Of a DNA stretch of 64,000 bases, positions 36,412 to 50,312 are shown in pieces. The position numbers and the translations under genes were made by a program. The notes under the pieces were generated by a model that saw nothing but the letters and a program-made list of their open reading frames with translations, was not told where the DNA came from and did not search any database. The stretch spans positions 1,922,001-1,986,000 of the forward strand of contig JABELC010000005.1 of assembly GCA_028455995.1 (NCBI GenBank), read 5' to 3'. This DNA comes from Scleromitrula shiraiana (Eukaryota; Ascomycota; Leotiomycetes; Helotiales; Sclerotiniaceae). The stretch's first letter is position 1; each line of letters opens with the position of its first letter.

Positions 36412-37696
36412 ATGAATAAGGCTATTGAATTGGTCCTTTCGAATCTCATTCCACGCCATTCAGGGACTCTTCCTTACGAACTCATCGACTTGACAAGTTC
36501 TCTACTTGCTCAATCCCGCGTCAAATGCTCGTTGAGTCCTGAGCAGGAAATCGGTAGAACATATGCCTGCGCCAATCTTGCTTGCGAAAGGTATGGTATT
36601 TTCGCACTCCTCACCTTCCGCCTCTCTCATTTTAACTGCTATGATTTCTTGAAATACTGACCATTTATCTAGATTAAAGACCACTCTCAACCTTCCCAAA
36701 ATCGAACCCAGGCCTCCCGTTCCCCCTAAAGTATACAAGAAGCTCTACACTTATTTAGAAAATACATTAACGAGCGGTACACCACGGAAGCGTAGCAGAT
36801 ACGAAGGAACTCCAAACGGAAAACAAAATCATACACCGAGTAGATCTTCATTATCACAATCGCAGAAACGCACTCCAGGGAGAAACGATACGCCAATCAA
36901 AAACATACTACCGATCCCACAAAAAGGCACACCGTCTAAGGAGCGCGCCTTAGCAGGATTCCGTACACCCAAAAAGGGATTGAAATTCCAGAAGAGAGAT
37001 GAGGGCAGAATCCCGAGGTGGGTGGGTGTCGTTGGAAGGGAAATGTGCAAGAGCTTGAAGACTCCAGATGCAATACCGCATGTACTTGCTGGAGTAGAAA
37101 GTCTGATATTTAGGGATTTGGAGAAAGAGGAGGGCTCTAGGATAGGAAAGTGGCCCGCGCTGATGATTGCAATTTGGGTGCATGTCAGGCAGAAATTGGA
37201 TCCGGAACCCGAAGCGACAGTGAAACATCTCGCGGAAAGGAGACAGGAGGCGTTGGGCTTCTTGGACAGGGTGAAAGTCGACGAGAGAATTGCGAAGAGA
37301 GTGGGCGAGGAAGGTTGGATGGGCTGGGATCTACCTTTTGGGGATGAGGATGATACAAATAAGAACGATGTTAATCGTTGGCTAGTGGAAATTAATCAGA
37401 ATGGATTATTGGAAATGGATTGGTATGATAATATTGTTGAAGGGGGTGGATTTGGAGACGCTACCGAGGAAATGGAGGATGAAGATGAGAAAGTGAATGG
37501 GAATCAAGATGAGATTGAGGTAGGAGACTTAGTAAATGAGGGAATCGAGAGGACTTTAGTCCGAGAAGATGAGATGAAATATGGATTGGGAACAATGAGA
37601 CAGAAGAAGTTGGATTACTTGACCGATCGGAAGAGAGCCGTCAATGAGGCATGGAAGAAGAAAGTGTTGGCAACGATTGAGAGAGGGATTGTATAG
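36412..37696 (+). CDS. ORC6: Origin recognition complex subunit 6
   Basis: Two exons, 36412..36590 and 36673..37696, give 400 residues; the 82-nt intron (GTATGG..CTAG) splits an Arg codon (LACE-R-LKTTLN). ORC6 is part of the six-subunit complex that marks replication origins and helps load MCM helicase in the nucleus. Seen here: an N-terminal TFIIB-like helical domain (MNKAIELVLSNLIPRHSGTL, then ELIDLTSSLLAQSRVKCSL and EEIGRTYACANLACERLK-type helices), a basic linker with several SP/TP sites (TPRKRSRYEGTPNGK, TPGRNDTPIK) that look like CDK targets, a second helical segment (GRIPRWVGVVGREMCKSL) and an acidic C-terminal region ending in a Lys/Arg-rich helix. Start chosen at the first ATG that fits the domain. 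Confidence 0.85.
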
Positions 37697-40600
37697 AAGT
37701 ACAGTAACATGGCTGCTGGGTCTACATGAAGTGTAATGTTATTAGCATGGATACCCAGAATGGAGTTGGTGTCTAGGTTTTTCATCATGGTAGATAGGTT
37801 CCGATTGTATATTTTTTGGGTTCATTAATCTACTCCATTGGTAGTAGTTAATCACAATGTCTATTTGCTTATGGGCAACAGATAAGTGTATCCTGTCAAG
37901 TCGATCAAAAAATTAAGCTCCAACAAAAACAATCTTAAAGAAAGGCCTATCACATATCATATCTTTATAATTCCAACTTCCTCCTCTTCCTCTCCCCTCT
38001 CCTCCTCTCCTCTCCCCCTCCCCCTCTTCCCACTATCCCTTCCATAACCCTCCCATATCCACCCAACACCCCCCTCCCACCATAACCCGATTCTCCCAAC
38101 AATCGACCTTTCCAAAACACACACCAGCTAGCACCAGCATGCCACCAAAACATAAAATCACCAACCAGAAGGCCCATCGATGCATTATCCCCAACACCAC
38201 CTCAACAGCATCATTAGATCTTCACAACAAAGCACAGATAGACCGCGGCATAGGCAAGTATACGCCCATGTACCTCGTTGTACTTATAGTTATTTGCTGT
38301 ACTAGTGATTTATTAAGGATTTGTAAAAATTACCCGGATTATAGTGTAATAGTGTATCGATCGATAGTGTATCAATAATATGTATCAATAATAGTGTATC
38401 ATTCGATAATGTATCTATGATATTGCAAAGATCAAAACAGAGAAAAATCAATATGAATATTGGAATCCTGAACAGCGTTTTTGCTGCACATGTTAATCAT
38501 TCAATTTATTAGTCGCCAAGCTACCTTTGCCCAACCCATTCATTCCATAAACATTGAAGTATTCGGCATGAGGACCATTATTATTATGAATTCGCCATCT
38601 TCGAGATTACTTGTATGACTTCATCGTAGAAAGTAGAACGTAGAACGTAGAACGTAGAGATTCCTTGCTAAAAGCATATCCAGAATAGATTCGAAATTCG
38701 GGATGCGTAGAATCTGAGGGGCGGGCAGCTTGCACGATGATTTCCATCGGGTTAAGATCGTACATGATTGGTTGGTTGGTATCAGGGAGCGTGTACTCAC
38801 TCGTGTGTATATATGAACATCCATCATATGTGCCAGAGCTTTAGTTTTTCTCAATTCTGTCTCTGCGGATTTCTCTTCCAAAGAGTGTGGTTGTTGAGGA
38901 TTGTGAGGTTTGATGTATTTATTGTATTTCATTATGCTTTGTTCGATTTATTGTTCGTTGCTCAAACTGGGTTCGATGGTTCGGAGTGGCTTGAATTAAC
39001 CCTTTTTATCTTCTTGGCGCTGAAAAGTATTCTAACTTTTATGAACCACGATACCCGTCTTGCATATCATATCTCTCACATCTCCTAACAGTTGCCATAA
39101 CAGTTGCCATCCATCCGTCAATTGAAGGCAAAAAAGGTGATCTTTCCAGTGCTTAAAAATCAGATATCATTCATCGTCATCGATTGTCAAAATATGCATA
39201 GCGTACGTGCATATATATATGTTTGTATATTCATAGCGTGCATGCATAAGGTTCACCGGGGTTGCATACAAAAACTCCTAGTTTGATATCAACTTCCCCT
39301 GCTTATACCAGGCATATACTTTCTAGGTGTTGCATAGTTGGCAGCAACAGTAATATCAAAGCGTTACTTTCACCAAAAACTTTATTCAACTTACCAACAC
39401 TGGCATGTGTGTCAAATCAGCGAGAAGATAAGTCACATCACATCATAAGTGGGATGAGGGATGTTGAAAGTCAGAGTATTGTTGCAAGTGCAGAGGAACC
39501 TTCAATTAATACTCGCATGTCAAATTGTGGGTATTAATGCAAGAAAAGGGAAAACTTCCCCGGGGAACGTTTCTTCAAGCAAAACAGAAACAGTAATGAT
39601 ATGTAGGACTTGGCAAGCGGAGAATTGAGGCTGAAGGCCTTGTATCGCTTTAGGTTGAATTGAGGTTACGATATCACTGGGGGAATCTCTCAAACAACAA
39701 GCAATAGAATGAATGGTTTTCAGCCTCGCTTTGAAACAAACAATATTGGGGTTTGAGAGGAAGTTAGCTGGATGCGCGGACACTAGGATTTTTCCTATGC
39801 AGAATACTCTATGCACGCTTGGACAGAGCCTTAGGCCTGTGCGCAAACTGCACGAGCCAAGCCATGTGATTCAAGACTTTGCAGTCGCTGTGGAATAAAA
39901 TGTTGTTTTGGATGGTCCAACGAGAGGTTTAACTCATGTGCTGCGTGCGTGACGTTTCGGGACGATGTGAATTCAGACTTCTGATTCGAAGTACCCGATA
40001 TAGTATCGCGAATAACCTCATTATATGAGTAGATATCGCCGGTAGGTATAGTCGTGGGTGAATTTGATATAATAGAAGGAAACAATCCTATTGGCTATCA
40101 TTCATGAGAACAATAAGATTAATCTCCATGAAAACACACACATAGTCGGAAGCTAGAAGAAGACCGGACCGACCAGACCTTTTTCGATATCCCGTAGCTC
40201 AGAAAGGGTGTAAGGTACCTAGCTATAGGCGCATATGAACCAACGCGTGCATATGTTCTAAAGCATGCATATTGATAAGTTCCGATGCATGCCCAGTTTA
40301 AAGAACGGTTGTCATTTGTGTAATGCGGGAGAGAAGTAAAGAAAAAGCTTTGAACTTGTTGCGGCCACCTGTACCTATAGGTATACGTCGCGTCGCATAG
40401 GTAAAGGACTCTTTAAAACAAATTACAACCTCGATATAGATGCAATCTAATTTATGTAGGGTCTAAAACTTACTTAGGGGGGGGCCCTTTGAATAGTGTC
40501 CATTAGAGCGCTCATTTCCATATCCGGTAATTTGTCTCCAATGTATAGTGGAGAAAAGTATCTTAGACCTTTGGTACTTTTTACCTATTTATCCAAGTCT

Positions 40601-41280
40601 TGTCCAATATATTTGCACATCACCAATCAGATCAAAAATATCAGTATTTGTCTGTAGCTGTATATCAACCTAGAATCTTACACCAACAAAAGTAAAGTAG
40701 TGTGCCGCTTCCTTCAACCTCTTGAGAAATAAAATAACAATTCTAATAATAATAATAATAAGACTCTCGAACATCCTGGAGTGCATTTTTGAATTGAAAA
40801 CATAGATACTTTCGTACGCTTGATCAAATTATTGTTCATCTGAACTTTGCATAAAATACAGTCAGTGTCTGTCTAACATTGATGGATAAACTTGGAGAGA
40901 TCTCGGCATGGTTAATCCCTTTTTAATTATGGAATTACCTACAATAGGGACCTAGGTATTTAAAATACAGTCGGATGAATCCGAACTACAATGTACCTTT
41001 TACTGTATGTAGATATGATACCCCCCTCCCCCCCCCCCCTCTCTCAGCCCCCTATCAAAAAGTGGTACTCTAGGTATACAGGGAAAAAAAAAATTCACAC
41101 GAGGGTGCAAGGGGTAGAATGTAGGGTAACTGTACCGATTTCGCGGGTTTTTCTTCTTTGGGCAGATATGGATGGAATCGTATGATAGATACGAAAAAGA
41201 TAACTTCTATACTTCGTACCTCTACTCTTCATGGATTGATTCTAGAGCTATTGTGCTTTTTGTGTACCCGTATACGAAGG

Positions 41281-41311
<31 letters not shown>

Positions 41312-41693
41312 TATTTTTCAAAGACCCTAATGCAGTGATATCTGAGTACAAATAACAAATATATCTAGAATAATGCATATGTATGGAGTACATCTGTAGG
41401 TAGTGTCTTTGTACATGAGTTATTATAAACGTTTATATAATGATGATATATATACATATATATATATATACATACGAGAAGTAATGACAACAATATGATA
41501 TGTTATTACAGAAGTAGAGAAATATATATGAAAATCACTAATAATTATCATGTTGATATGGGTACATAGGGAAGTACTCATGAATGGATATACCTGGCTA
41601 CATATTATGTGACTATTGAGGTATAGATAACAATAAACAAATAGAAAGGATACTCGTACTGTAAACAAATAATAGTGAAAGTTCTTTGAACCT

Positions 41694-41830
41694 TTATTTA
41701 TTTATTTGTTTGTTTGTTTGTTTGTTTATTTACTTGTTTATTTATTTACTTGTTTATTCATTTATTTATTTATTCATTTATTTATTTATTCATTTATTTA
41801 TTCATTTATTCATTTATTCATTTATTTATT
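41694..41830. repeat. TTTA/TTTG/TTCA tetranucleotide tract
   Basis: About 137 bp of imperfect tetranucleotides; forward frames read Leu/Phe/Ile-Tyr repeats, an artefact. Confidence 0.9.
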
Positions 41831-42125
41831 AATCGTATATTCTTTAGGATAAACCTTGAAATACTAACATTTTCAATTGTACTTTCCTACCAACTTAAGT
41901 AATTGATAGAAGTGGATTTTCAACTCAGGAACCAACTGTGATCTATAATAGTACCTATTAACGCCATGTATTAACGCCATGGCCACTTTTCCTGTAGACC
42001 CGCCTCACATCTAAAATCATTTTTGGGATGAATTTCTTCTATTTCTATGTTTTTAACCTATCCACAGTTTCCAAGCTTATTGATTAATAACTTGACTTTA
42101 TACAGAACAGCAGCCTACAGTTAAC

Positions 42126-42156
<31 letters not shown>

Positions 42157-42426
42157 TACCTCGTAAATTCTTTAACTTCTGTTGTGCAGCAGCTTGTAGT
42201 CTGGACCTGATTTCACTCATTCAATACAACCCTCCTAATACAATACAATACAATACAATACAATACAACACAATACTCCTCTTCACACCTTCTTTCAATT
42301 GACCTACAATTATTAATACACTACACTCCTTCACCAAAAATAATTCTTTAAATTACTATACTTTACTTTAATCATCTACGCCCCAAAGGAATTCACGGCA
42401 CGTTTCAAAAACACTCCCTCCTAAAA

Positions 42427-42427
<1 letters not shown>

Positions 42428-42457
<30 letters not shown>

Positions 42458-42484
42458 AAGAAGAAGAAGAAGAATAAGAAGAAA
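42428..42484. repeat. (GAA)n microsatellite
   Basis: About 57 bp of GAA/AAG triplets, roughly 390 bp upstream of the kinesin start. Confidence 0.9.
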
Positions 42485-42871
42485 AATAACAATAGAAGAT
42501 CTCGTCGTTGTTAAGATCTACCATAAACGCGTATTTACCTGCCGAATTTATAACATTTCGCTTATACGATAGCATCTTTGGTTGGTCTGACAAGAGTGAG
42601 GGAAAAAAGGAAGTATATTGGACCTTATCCTGGATAATAAGAGGGAAAAAGAAATTTGGAAATTTTGCGACTTGAATTTTCGAAATACAATTCACTTTCG
42701 CTCATTCGTCCTGGAACAAATGAGAGTGGTTGGTTGAAGAATAATCTTCTTCTGCACTTCCCCCCAATCACTTATTATTATAATCTATAATTTTATTTTA
42801 TCAACAAACCAATCTTTATAATATTTCACATCCTCTACTTATTTTGTCGCAACGAAGAAATCAAAAGAGCC

Positions 42872-45800
42872 ATGGCCAGCTCTCCTTCACAAGAATCGCC
42901 TCCGGTGATTCTTTCTCGGCCAGCGAGTATGATGATGCGACCCCCAAGGACGAATAGTAGGATGAGCATGAGTAGTAAGACCGGTGGAAGTAGGGCTTCT
43001 GACGAGGATGGCAAGACCTTAGTGAAAGTTGGTATGCAATACATTCTTGGTTCTATCCATCTATCATGTTTACCTTGATCTGCGCTGATAAGTTTCTTAA
43101 TTTTGCAGCTGTTCGAGTTAGACCGGCACTTAGACCGACAGATCCTGGTTATGAACTCATCCCACAACGATTTCAACGACCCATGGTACAAGTTACATCA
43201 CCTACGAGTTTAGCAATAGATTCCCCACAAGGAAAGAAGATATTTGTGTTCGATAGGGTCTTTGGTGAGGATGTCGATCAGGAAGGAATTTGGGACTATT
43301 TGGTTGAGAGTACAAACGCATTCGTTCAAGGATATAATGTCTCTCTGCTGGCATATGGACAGTCTGGCGCCGGAAAGTCTTTCACTATGGGTACATCGGG
43401 TCCAATTGAGCAAGGAAGATTGGAAGCGATGGGTAAGTTACGATTCTCGTACTTCGTTGGCATCAGTCTGCTACACTACATACAGTGGTGTGTAAATAGA
43501 GAGAAAACTGATGTAGCCACAAACTAGGTGTTATCCCACGTGCTGCCATTGCATTATTTGAGAAACTTGATGGTGGGCGACCGCATCAATCCAATCGGAA
43601 TTCAACTACTGGTCTAAGAACACCCACCAGGTATTCTACCGCCCCTGCGACTTTACCGATGAAAGAGAAGAGCTGGACGCTCAAGGCAACTTATGTCGAG
43701 ATTTATAACGAACAGCTGCGAGATCTGTTAGTCCCGGAAAGTACACCGGCCCATGAGCGGGAGGTAGTCACCATTCGAGAGAATACCAAGGGGCAAATTC
43801 TGCTTACTGGTTTAACGCAAGTTGAAATCAATTCAGTAGATGATCTCATGTCAGCGCTGAATTTCGGATCTATGATTCGCCAGACCGATGCGACTGCAAT
43901 TAATGCTAAATCTTCACGATCTCATGCTGTGTTCAGTTTAAATCTGGTTCAGCGCAAAGCGATGGGTACACAAAGTGCTGATAAGAGGCTTTCTGTTCCA
44001 CTAGAGGCCATGCCGAGTGGAGAAAGCATGGTAACCATCGACAGCAAACTACATTTCGTCGATTTGGCCGGTAGCGAAAGATTAAAGAACACTGGTGCAC
44101 AAGGAGAGCGAGCGAAGGAAGGTATTTCTATCAATGCCGGTCTTGCCAGTTTGGGCAAAGTTATATCACAGTTGTCATCCCGTCAAGCCGGTTCCCACGT
44201 GTCCTACAGGGACTCGAAGCTCACTAGGTTACTCCAAGACTCACTCGGGGGTAACGCCATCACTTATATGATTGCCTGTGTGACGCCACCCGAGTTCCAC
44301 CTTAGCGAAACCTTGAACACAGTACAGTACGCTCAGCGCGCCCGAGCAATTCAAAGTAAGCCACGCATACAACAAGTTTCAGATGAGAGTGATAAGCAAG
44401 CTGTCATCGACCGGTTGAAGGCGGAAGTCGCCTTTCTACGAGAACAAATTCGGAGTACTGAGAGCGGGGGCGATCGCCGTGGTAAGACTACTAGTGAGAG
44501 GCCTGAGCGACATAATGAGCGGGAAGTGGATCTACAAAATCAACTGCTCAATACCCAGGAGAATTACACGGCCCTCAGTCAACGCCATGCTAAGCTGCTA
44601 TCGGAATTGGCCAAAGCTCGAGAGGAGGAAGTTGCTGACCACCGAGCTCACGAAAATTCATTAGGTGACAGTGCGACAGAAAGACTAAAACGCTCGAACA
44701 CATTTGCCGAAGCGGTTGAACAGGTATTTCTGGAATACGAAAAGACAATTCAAAGTCTTGAACATTCTCTTTCTGAGACTCGATCTTCTTTGTCAGACAG
44801 TCAAACCACTCTTTTAGAGAAAGAAACCAACTGCGCCTATGCTGAGACAATTAACGAACAACTCCAAGCTCGGCTAAAGAAGTTAATCGATCGAGAAGCT
44901 AATACAGAAAACTACCTGCATGATTTGGAACAGAGGCTCGACGGCCATACTTCAGGTGAAGAAAAGAACTCGGCTATCGTAATGGAGCTTCGAAAAGAAC
45001 TCGCTCGCGTCCGCGAGAATGAAGCTGGTTGTGAGGATTATATATCAACCCTAGAGGAACGTTTAGCAGAGGCCGATCAGGATGCAGAGTTGATGCAACG
45101 TGAGATTGATCGATTAGAGCACGTTATTGAGCGCCAACGAAGTCTTGGCAAACTGGATAACTTGCTTTACGAACTGGACAATATCCAACAGGGCGGCAAA
45201 GATGCTGATACCGAAGTCAAAGCTGTGAATGGAAAACGTGCCACTCTTGATATGTCTAGACACCAAAGCGTCTTGGATAGAAAGAATCAGAAGAATGTAA
45301 TCTTAGAGGATGAGGATGAGACTGATGAGGATGTCTCAGTGAGCCCGGCCAATGGAAATAGGCCGGAGGCTGACGGACCTGCTGATCATGGAGAGCCAAT
45401 TGAGGATGAAGTGACTCTGACACCCCTTAGTGGAGAAATTGACATTCAATACCCCCCTCAGAGTCCAGCCCAATCGAAATTCGTGGAGGACAAACTTGAA
45501 AGCGTCACTCAGGAGCTCGTCGATTTAAGAGTGGAACACGAAATGACCGTTGGTGAGTATGGCCTTCTCTCGGCCAAGTACGAGGAGCTCCTTCGTACGA
45601 TGTCCGAGCTTCAGGACGCGGCCGATGAAGCACGACATTCGGGAACACGTGATTCAATTCTGACCCTACCTACTACAAGGCCAACTTCTTTTTTAGCAGA
45701 TGCGAGGGTGAACGAGCTAAAGGATGGAGGACAATACTCATCCTCGCGTTTGCTCTCATCGGAGTTGTCCTCAGCTGGGGAGTTACCCAGTACAACGGAA

Positions 45801-48279
45801 GAGTCTGATGCCGAAACCACAACTATGACATCAGTATCAGGGGATGCTAATACAAGAAATAATGAAGAAACTACCGCAATGGAAGACGAAAGTGTCAAAA
45901 AGTTAGACATTGAAAAGGAAGAGACGCAGACCATACTTGCTGAAAAATATGCTGCCCTGGAAGCAGAACATACTGCTGCACTTGATCTCGTTGAGGAGCT
46001 CAAAGCCGAGGTTTCCAAAGCAAGGCTAAATTCTGAAGCATCATCACCACGTTCAGCTACCCCTGTCATACGTCGCAAATCGAGTCAGAATGTTATGATC
46101 ATCGATCGGGCACATAGGTCTTTTGCCTCCCTCAGAAACATTGCAACAGAAAATTTCGAGCATGATCCTGATGTCATGGCAAATTTCGAACTACACTTGA
46201 ATACAGCAATGCACGAATTACATACTCGCTCGGAACGTATCCAGGAACTAGAAGCGGATGTCACAACGGCTAAGAAGGACCTAGAGGCAAAGGCGACAAT
46301 GATCAGTGGACTCACCAGAGAACGAACAAGTTTGAAATCATCGCCAATGGATATCTCCTTTGTCTCGTCAATGCAAAATCAATTGATCCAGAGCGAAAAT
46401 CAAGTGAGAATGCTTCAAGAGATGCATAGTGCTCGTGAAAAGGAATTGCTTGAGGAAATCGAATCCCTTCGGGTATCTGTTGCTTCTGCCCATCCGATTA
46501 CTAATGGCGATGTTATTGAGAATGATCACGATGACGAAAGCCGGGAGAATAAAATCAAGGAGCTAGAAGCAGAATTGGCTGATTGGGAAGGAAAGCATCA
46601 GACCGCGTTGACTTCTATGCAAACATCTCAGCAAAATTTCGAGACTACAATCTCAAGATTAGAGCAGCAATTATCCCACTTTGCTACCACTGGAGCGCAG
46701 AGAACCCGAGAAGTCGAAGAACATCAAGGCCGTGTTGCGATTTTGCAAAGGGAGATCTATGAACACAAAGCTGCTGTTACCGCCAATGCTACACGGGTTG
46801 CGGAGCTTGAGCAGGCCCATGCTTCCACTCGTGAGCAACTTGACGAAGCGAACAGATCAAAGGATATTGCGAGAGCTGAAATTGAAGGACACAAAACTCT
46901 TGTTTCTAGATTGGAAGAGCAAATAGTAGAGCATGGAAATGTCGTGAAGGCTCATCAAGACAATCTGGCTCTATTGTACGCAAGCCATGCCAAAGAAATT
47001 GAAGATATTCATGCTAATACTCGGGCTGATTATGAGGCTCAAATAAACGAACTGAATCTCAAACATCAGGAGAGTACCAACGCGCTAGAAAGGGAACTCA
47101 CCGATGCTCGAGATGACCTTACTAAAATCGCGACCCAAGTTGCATTTGCACTTGGCGTAGATGTCAGCACGGAGAAGCTTCAGGACAGAATTACGGATCT
47201 TGTTGTGAATCAAAAGGTCTTGTTGGATGAACAAAACAGGTCAGAAGAACTCGAAAAATATACGAAAGAGCTCTCGAATATAAATGATACAATCATGAAG
47301 GAACTTGAGACAGTCAAGGGCGAACTTGCTGCCCTCTTACTCCAAACAACCGAGGGTTCTAGATTAAGAGACGAGAACGCTACAGTCGCAGATCAGCTAG
47401 CTGCCTTGAAGAAGGAAATGAATGAACTGGAGACTAAGAATAAAAAGAACTCGAGACTGGTGGAAGAGCTCGAGGATCAATTAGCCTCAAACTTTGATGA
47501 GCATCAAGCTGCAAACAATCGACTTTCTTTACTCCAGACCGAGCGAAACGCCCAAATTGATGAAGCAAACAACAATGCAATTCGCGCCCAAACCGAGTTG
47601 GATGCAATCAAGGAAGAATACGCTACTCTTCAGGTAAGTTTTCTAAGTTTTTGAAGTTGATAGTCAACTAACATTCTAATAGGCCAAGTTCGATGAAGTA
47701 TTGCAAGCTGATCCAGGTGCTAAACGTTCTAATTCAATCACTAATCGACTCCACAAGTCTGCATCCGTCACCTCTCTTCCATCGCCGCCTCCTGCAATCC
47801 CATTACCACCCATACCAGGAAGTATCGCAGGAGCAATTGGAGCCCCTAATTCAACAATCTCACCAACTTCCACCCAAGGCAGCTTTAATTCTCGTAACAG
47901 CAAAGACATCGCCATTTCTCAAATTCAAGAGGATCAAGAAGCTCGTATACGTACTATTGAGAAACATCTCTTCGCCGAGAAACAACTCACATCAACTCTC
48001 GAGGAAGCCCTTACCGACCTAGAGAGGCAGAGCAACAAAGTCAAAGCAGATTGTGATGCTTGGCGAAGACGTGCCGGTGAATTGGAAATAGAACTAAAGG
48101 AAGCCAACGAGAAAGCAAAGAACGGCGATGCGGAGAAGGAGAACAGATGGAGCATGTTACAAGTCGAAGAGGAGAAACGCAAAAGACGAGAAGCAGAGCT
48201 TGCGAGGGCACACCTCGAAGAACGTATGAATGCATTGAATAGCAAGAAGAAGAAGAAGGGCAGCTTGAATTGTTTCTAA
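42872..48279 (+). CDS. Kinesin motor protein with long coiled-coil tail (kinesin-4 type likely)
   Basis: Four exons, 42872..43031, 43109..43432, 43528..47633 and 47683..48279, give 1728 residues. All splice phases join cleanly (VKV-AVRVRP, LEAMG-VIPRAA, YATLQ-AKFDE). N-terminal motor domain at residues about 50-390: VKVAVRVRPALRP, P-loop GQSGAGKS (about 137-144), switch I NAKSSRSHAVF (about 286-296), switch II DLAGSER (about 338-344) and SYRDSKLTRLLQDSLGG. The rest is nearly continuous coiled coil to about residue 1560, then a proline-rich linker (SLPSPPPAIPLPPIP), another coiled coil and a basic C-terminus. It would move along microtubules using ATP. The N-terminal motor and length suggest the kinesin-4/KIF4-KIF21 group, but class assignment is tentative; cargo is unknown. 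The N-terminal 45 residues are a Ser/Pro-rich extension. Confidence 0.9.
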
Positions 48280-49916
48280 GGGATCCTCTTCAATTCTGCA
48301 TCATCCGTCCGTCTATCTATCTATTGCTTCCCCAGTCCCTCTTCAGCTCAGCATAACCAACGGCCTATTTACAATACTATGCACAACTTTTACTTTACGA
48401 TGCTGTAATTTCACTTCTTCCTCATCGACCGCCATATTCACATCATAGCATGTTCTGGCGAGCGAAAACTATCTCATCTAAGAGCGCACTACTACATACA
48501 ATCTCTTTCTTTTTCTTTAACCCCTGTACTTTAACGTCCCCGCATTTTTTTCACGAGATACCACACTTTTACTTTTTTCTTTGTTTTTCGTTGTCCTTTT
48601 TAAGGTGTTCTGGGAAGCAATAGATGAAAATACGGCCTTGCTATACACATTGCGACGTAGCGTTGTCTTTGCATTGCTTTACTTTACATTTGCCTTTTTT
48701 TTGTTTTTTTTTTCTTACTTTAGTTGCTCGCGAGCACAAAACGATAATATTCTTATTTGTTGATGTGAAATGGACGAAGCAGGCAGGATAGGGCAGGTTA
48801 GGAGTCGGCGGATGGGTTGCGGGCATTGTCCTGGGAGCAATCGTGGTGGATGGAAGATCTTTCGCGGACGAGTTGCTGGATAGAGAGAGGGAGGCGGGAG
48901 CACGGAGGAAGCGGAGGATAATGACAATATTTGATTCACATATAACGGCTTACCCATTGCATTTTTGGAGAAGAAATGGAAAAACTGCTTGTGTTTGGCT
49001 AGACAGAGTAAAGATAAAACTCAATAGTTAAGAAAAGACCAATATATTGATGATTTTTTTCATGTAGTAATTATTGAGCGGTGTGAGTTTTTCTTCTTTT
49101 ATGCTGTTCTTCTAGGTACTTGGCATATTGATGTTTAACTTCAGCCTTACAAGGTCTGAAAGGACGGTAAGTCGCGCAACAAATGATCACCAGATTCGAG
49201 GTAATGTCCCTGGTAGTGGCGTCATATGAGGGCGAAGCTAGATTGCAGTGCAGGCGGTATGCAGGAAGCCTTGGAGGATGCGAGGCACGGTTTCACAGGT
49301 TCATTACGCAGCTTTTCAATGAATAATGTGTGTGTGTGTGTGTTTTGTGTTCTTTAGCAATGGCAGTTCTGGAAACGTTCCAGTGACATGTTTGGGCTTT
49401 GTCAGGAACTAATTCTGGAGGATGGCAAATCTTGTCAGGTATACAGAAAAGCTGTAATTTTTTTTTTTTTTTTTTTTTTTTTTGGAATTCAAGGTTATTG
49501 TTCAGTGTGGCAATCTTCTGAAAGCGGCTCAGATTTCTTGTTCTACGAAATTTGTTACATCCTCCCTCCTGTACGGAAAATCCTAAAGGCATTGCTGTAT
49601 GCTGTGTGACGGTTTTCGCACCCGGGAGTAATTGTTCTACTCGGCATTCTCGGTTCAGGCAGAAAGGAGAAACCGAGTCGTATTACCGATCGAGGTTTCC
49701 ACAGACCAATTATGGAGTGCAGGAGTAAATTCTCATGGAAGTTGCAGATACTCACGCATCGCTAAGGTAGTTACACTTTTGGAATCTGTATTGGGAAGGT
49801 TCGATGGCGGAGGTATTCTCCCGTGTCTTCTGTTGTTTATTGGTATCTGTTCGTCTGGATTCTTTCTTCCTTCCACCTTTGAAGACATCACAAAGGAAAA
49901 GAAACGCTCTCTGAAT
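48280..49916. other. Spacer between kinesin and SAM gene
   Basis: No supported gene. Includes the kinesin 3' UTR, and a T26 homopolymer at 49458-49483. The frame of the SAM gene is open upstream to about 49632, so an N-terminal extension of the next gene is possible. Confidence 0.55.
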
Positions 49917-50312
49917 ATGGATCTTAGGTCCGTAATCGACAAACTCGACTTGCATTGTTACACGCGGCAGTTCTTGGAAGCTGGGTTCGATACTTGGGAT
50001 ATAATGAAAGACATCACTGAATCGGATATGTATTGAGGATTCTGCACACGAACGATGAGAGTACCAAGTACTAATGATGGCAGGGAGGATCTCGGCGTCA
50101 AGCTGGGTCATCGAAGGGTTTGTGCTCCCATAAATATTGCCATGGAAGGTCTGCCTTACTTGAGATTTGTACTGACGTTTAAACAGAAACTTCAACGAGA
50201 GATTGCAACGTCGCGCGGATGGCCTCTAAATTCCCCATTGGAACCGACAATTCTCTACTGTGGTCTACATAAGAAGGCAAAACCAAACGTCCGTCGCAAT
50301 TCTCATCATTAA
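49917..50312 (+). CDS. Small SAM-domain protein
   Basis: Three small exons, 49917..50029, 50084..50117 and 50187..50312, give 90 residues. Only after splicing does a complete sterile alpha motif appear: LRSVIDKLDLHCYTRQFLEA, then GFDTWDIMKDITESDM, EDLGVKLGHRR and KLQREIATSRGW. Intron 1 (54 nt) has GTATTG, a perfect TACTAAT branch point and CAG; intron 2 (69 nt) has GTTTGT, a CTGAC branch point and CAG. SAM domains mediate protein-protein or RNA contacts. In Pezizomycotina this type of SAM often precedes an HMG box; none could be read downstream here, where the frame ends KKAKPNVRRNSHH. It may be a genuine short protein, the truncated copy of a larger gene, or may extend further upstream (frame open to 49632). 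Confidence 0.6.

Larger units (their letters stand above)
37697..42871. other. Large gene-poor spacer
   Basis: About 5 kb without a supported gene. Contains C/T-rich tract 37975-38060; GTAGAAC repeats about 38630-38660; a 9-C run near 41030; TA microsatellite about 41280-41304; TTTA/TTTG tetranucleotide tract 41694-41830; ATT repeats 42126-42155; AATAC pentamers 42236-42275; GAA repeats 42428-42484. Open frames near 38140-38340 and 39520-40085 show no family or splice support. The final part is the kinesin promoter. Confidence 0.6.

Noticed and set aside
39520..40085. Minus-strand frames of 108 and 84 codons
   Set aside because: Different frames with several stops between them, no splice pair, no recognisable domain.
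45611..46315. Minus-strand frames with Ser/Val-rich translation
   Set aside because: Antisense shadow of the kinesin coiled coil.
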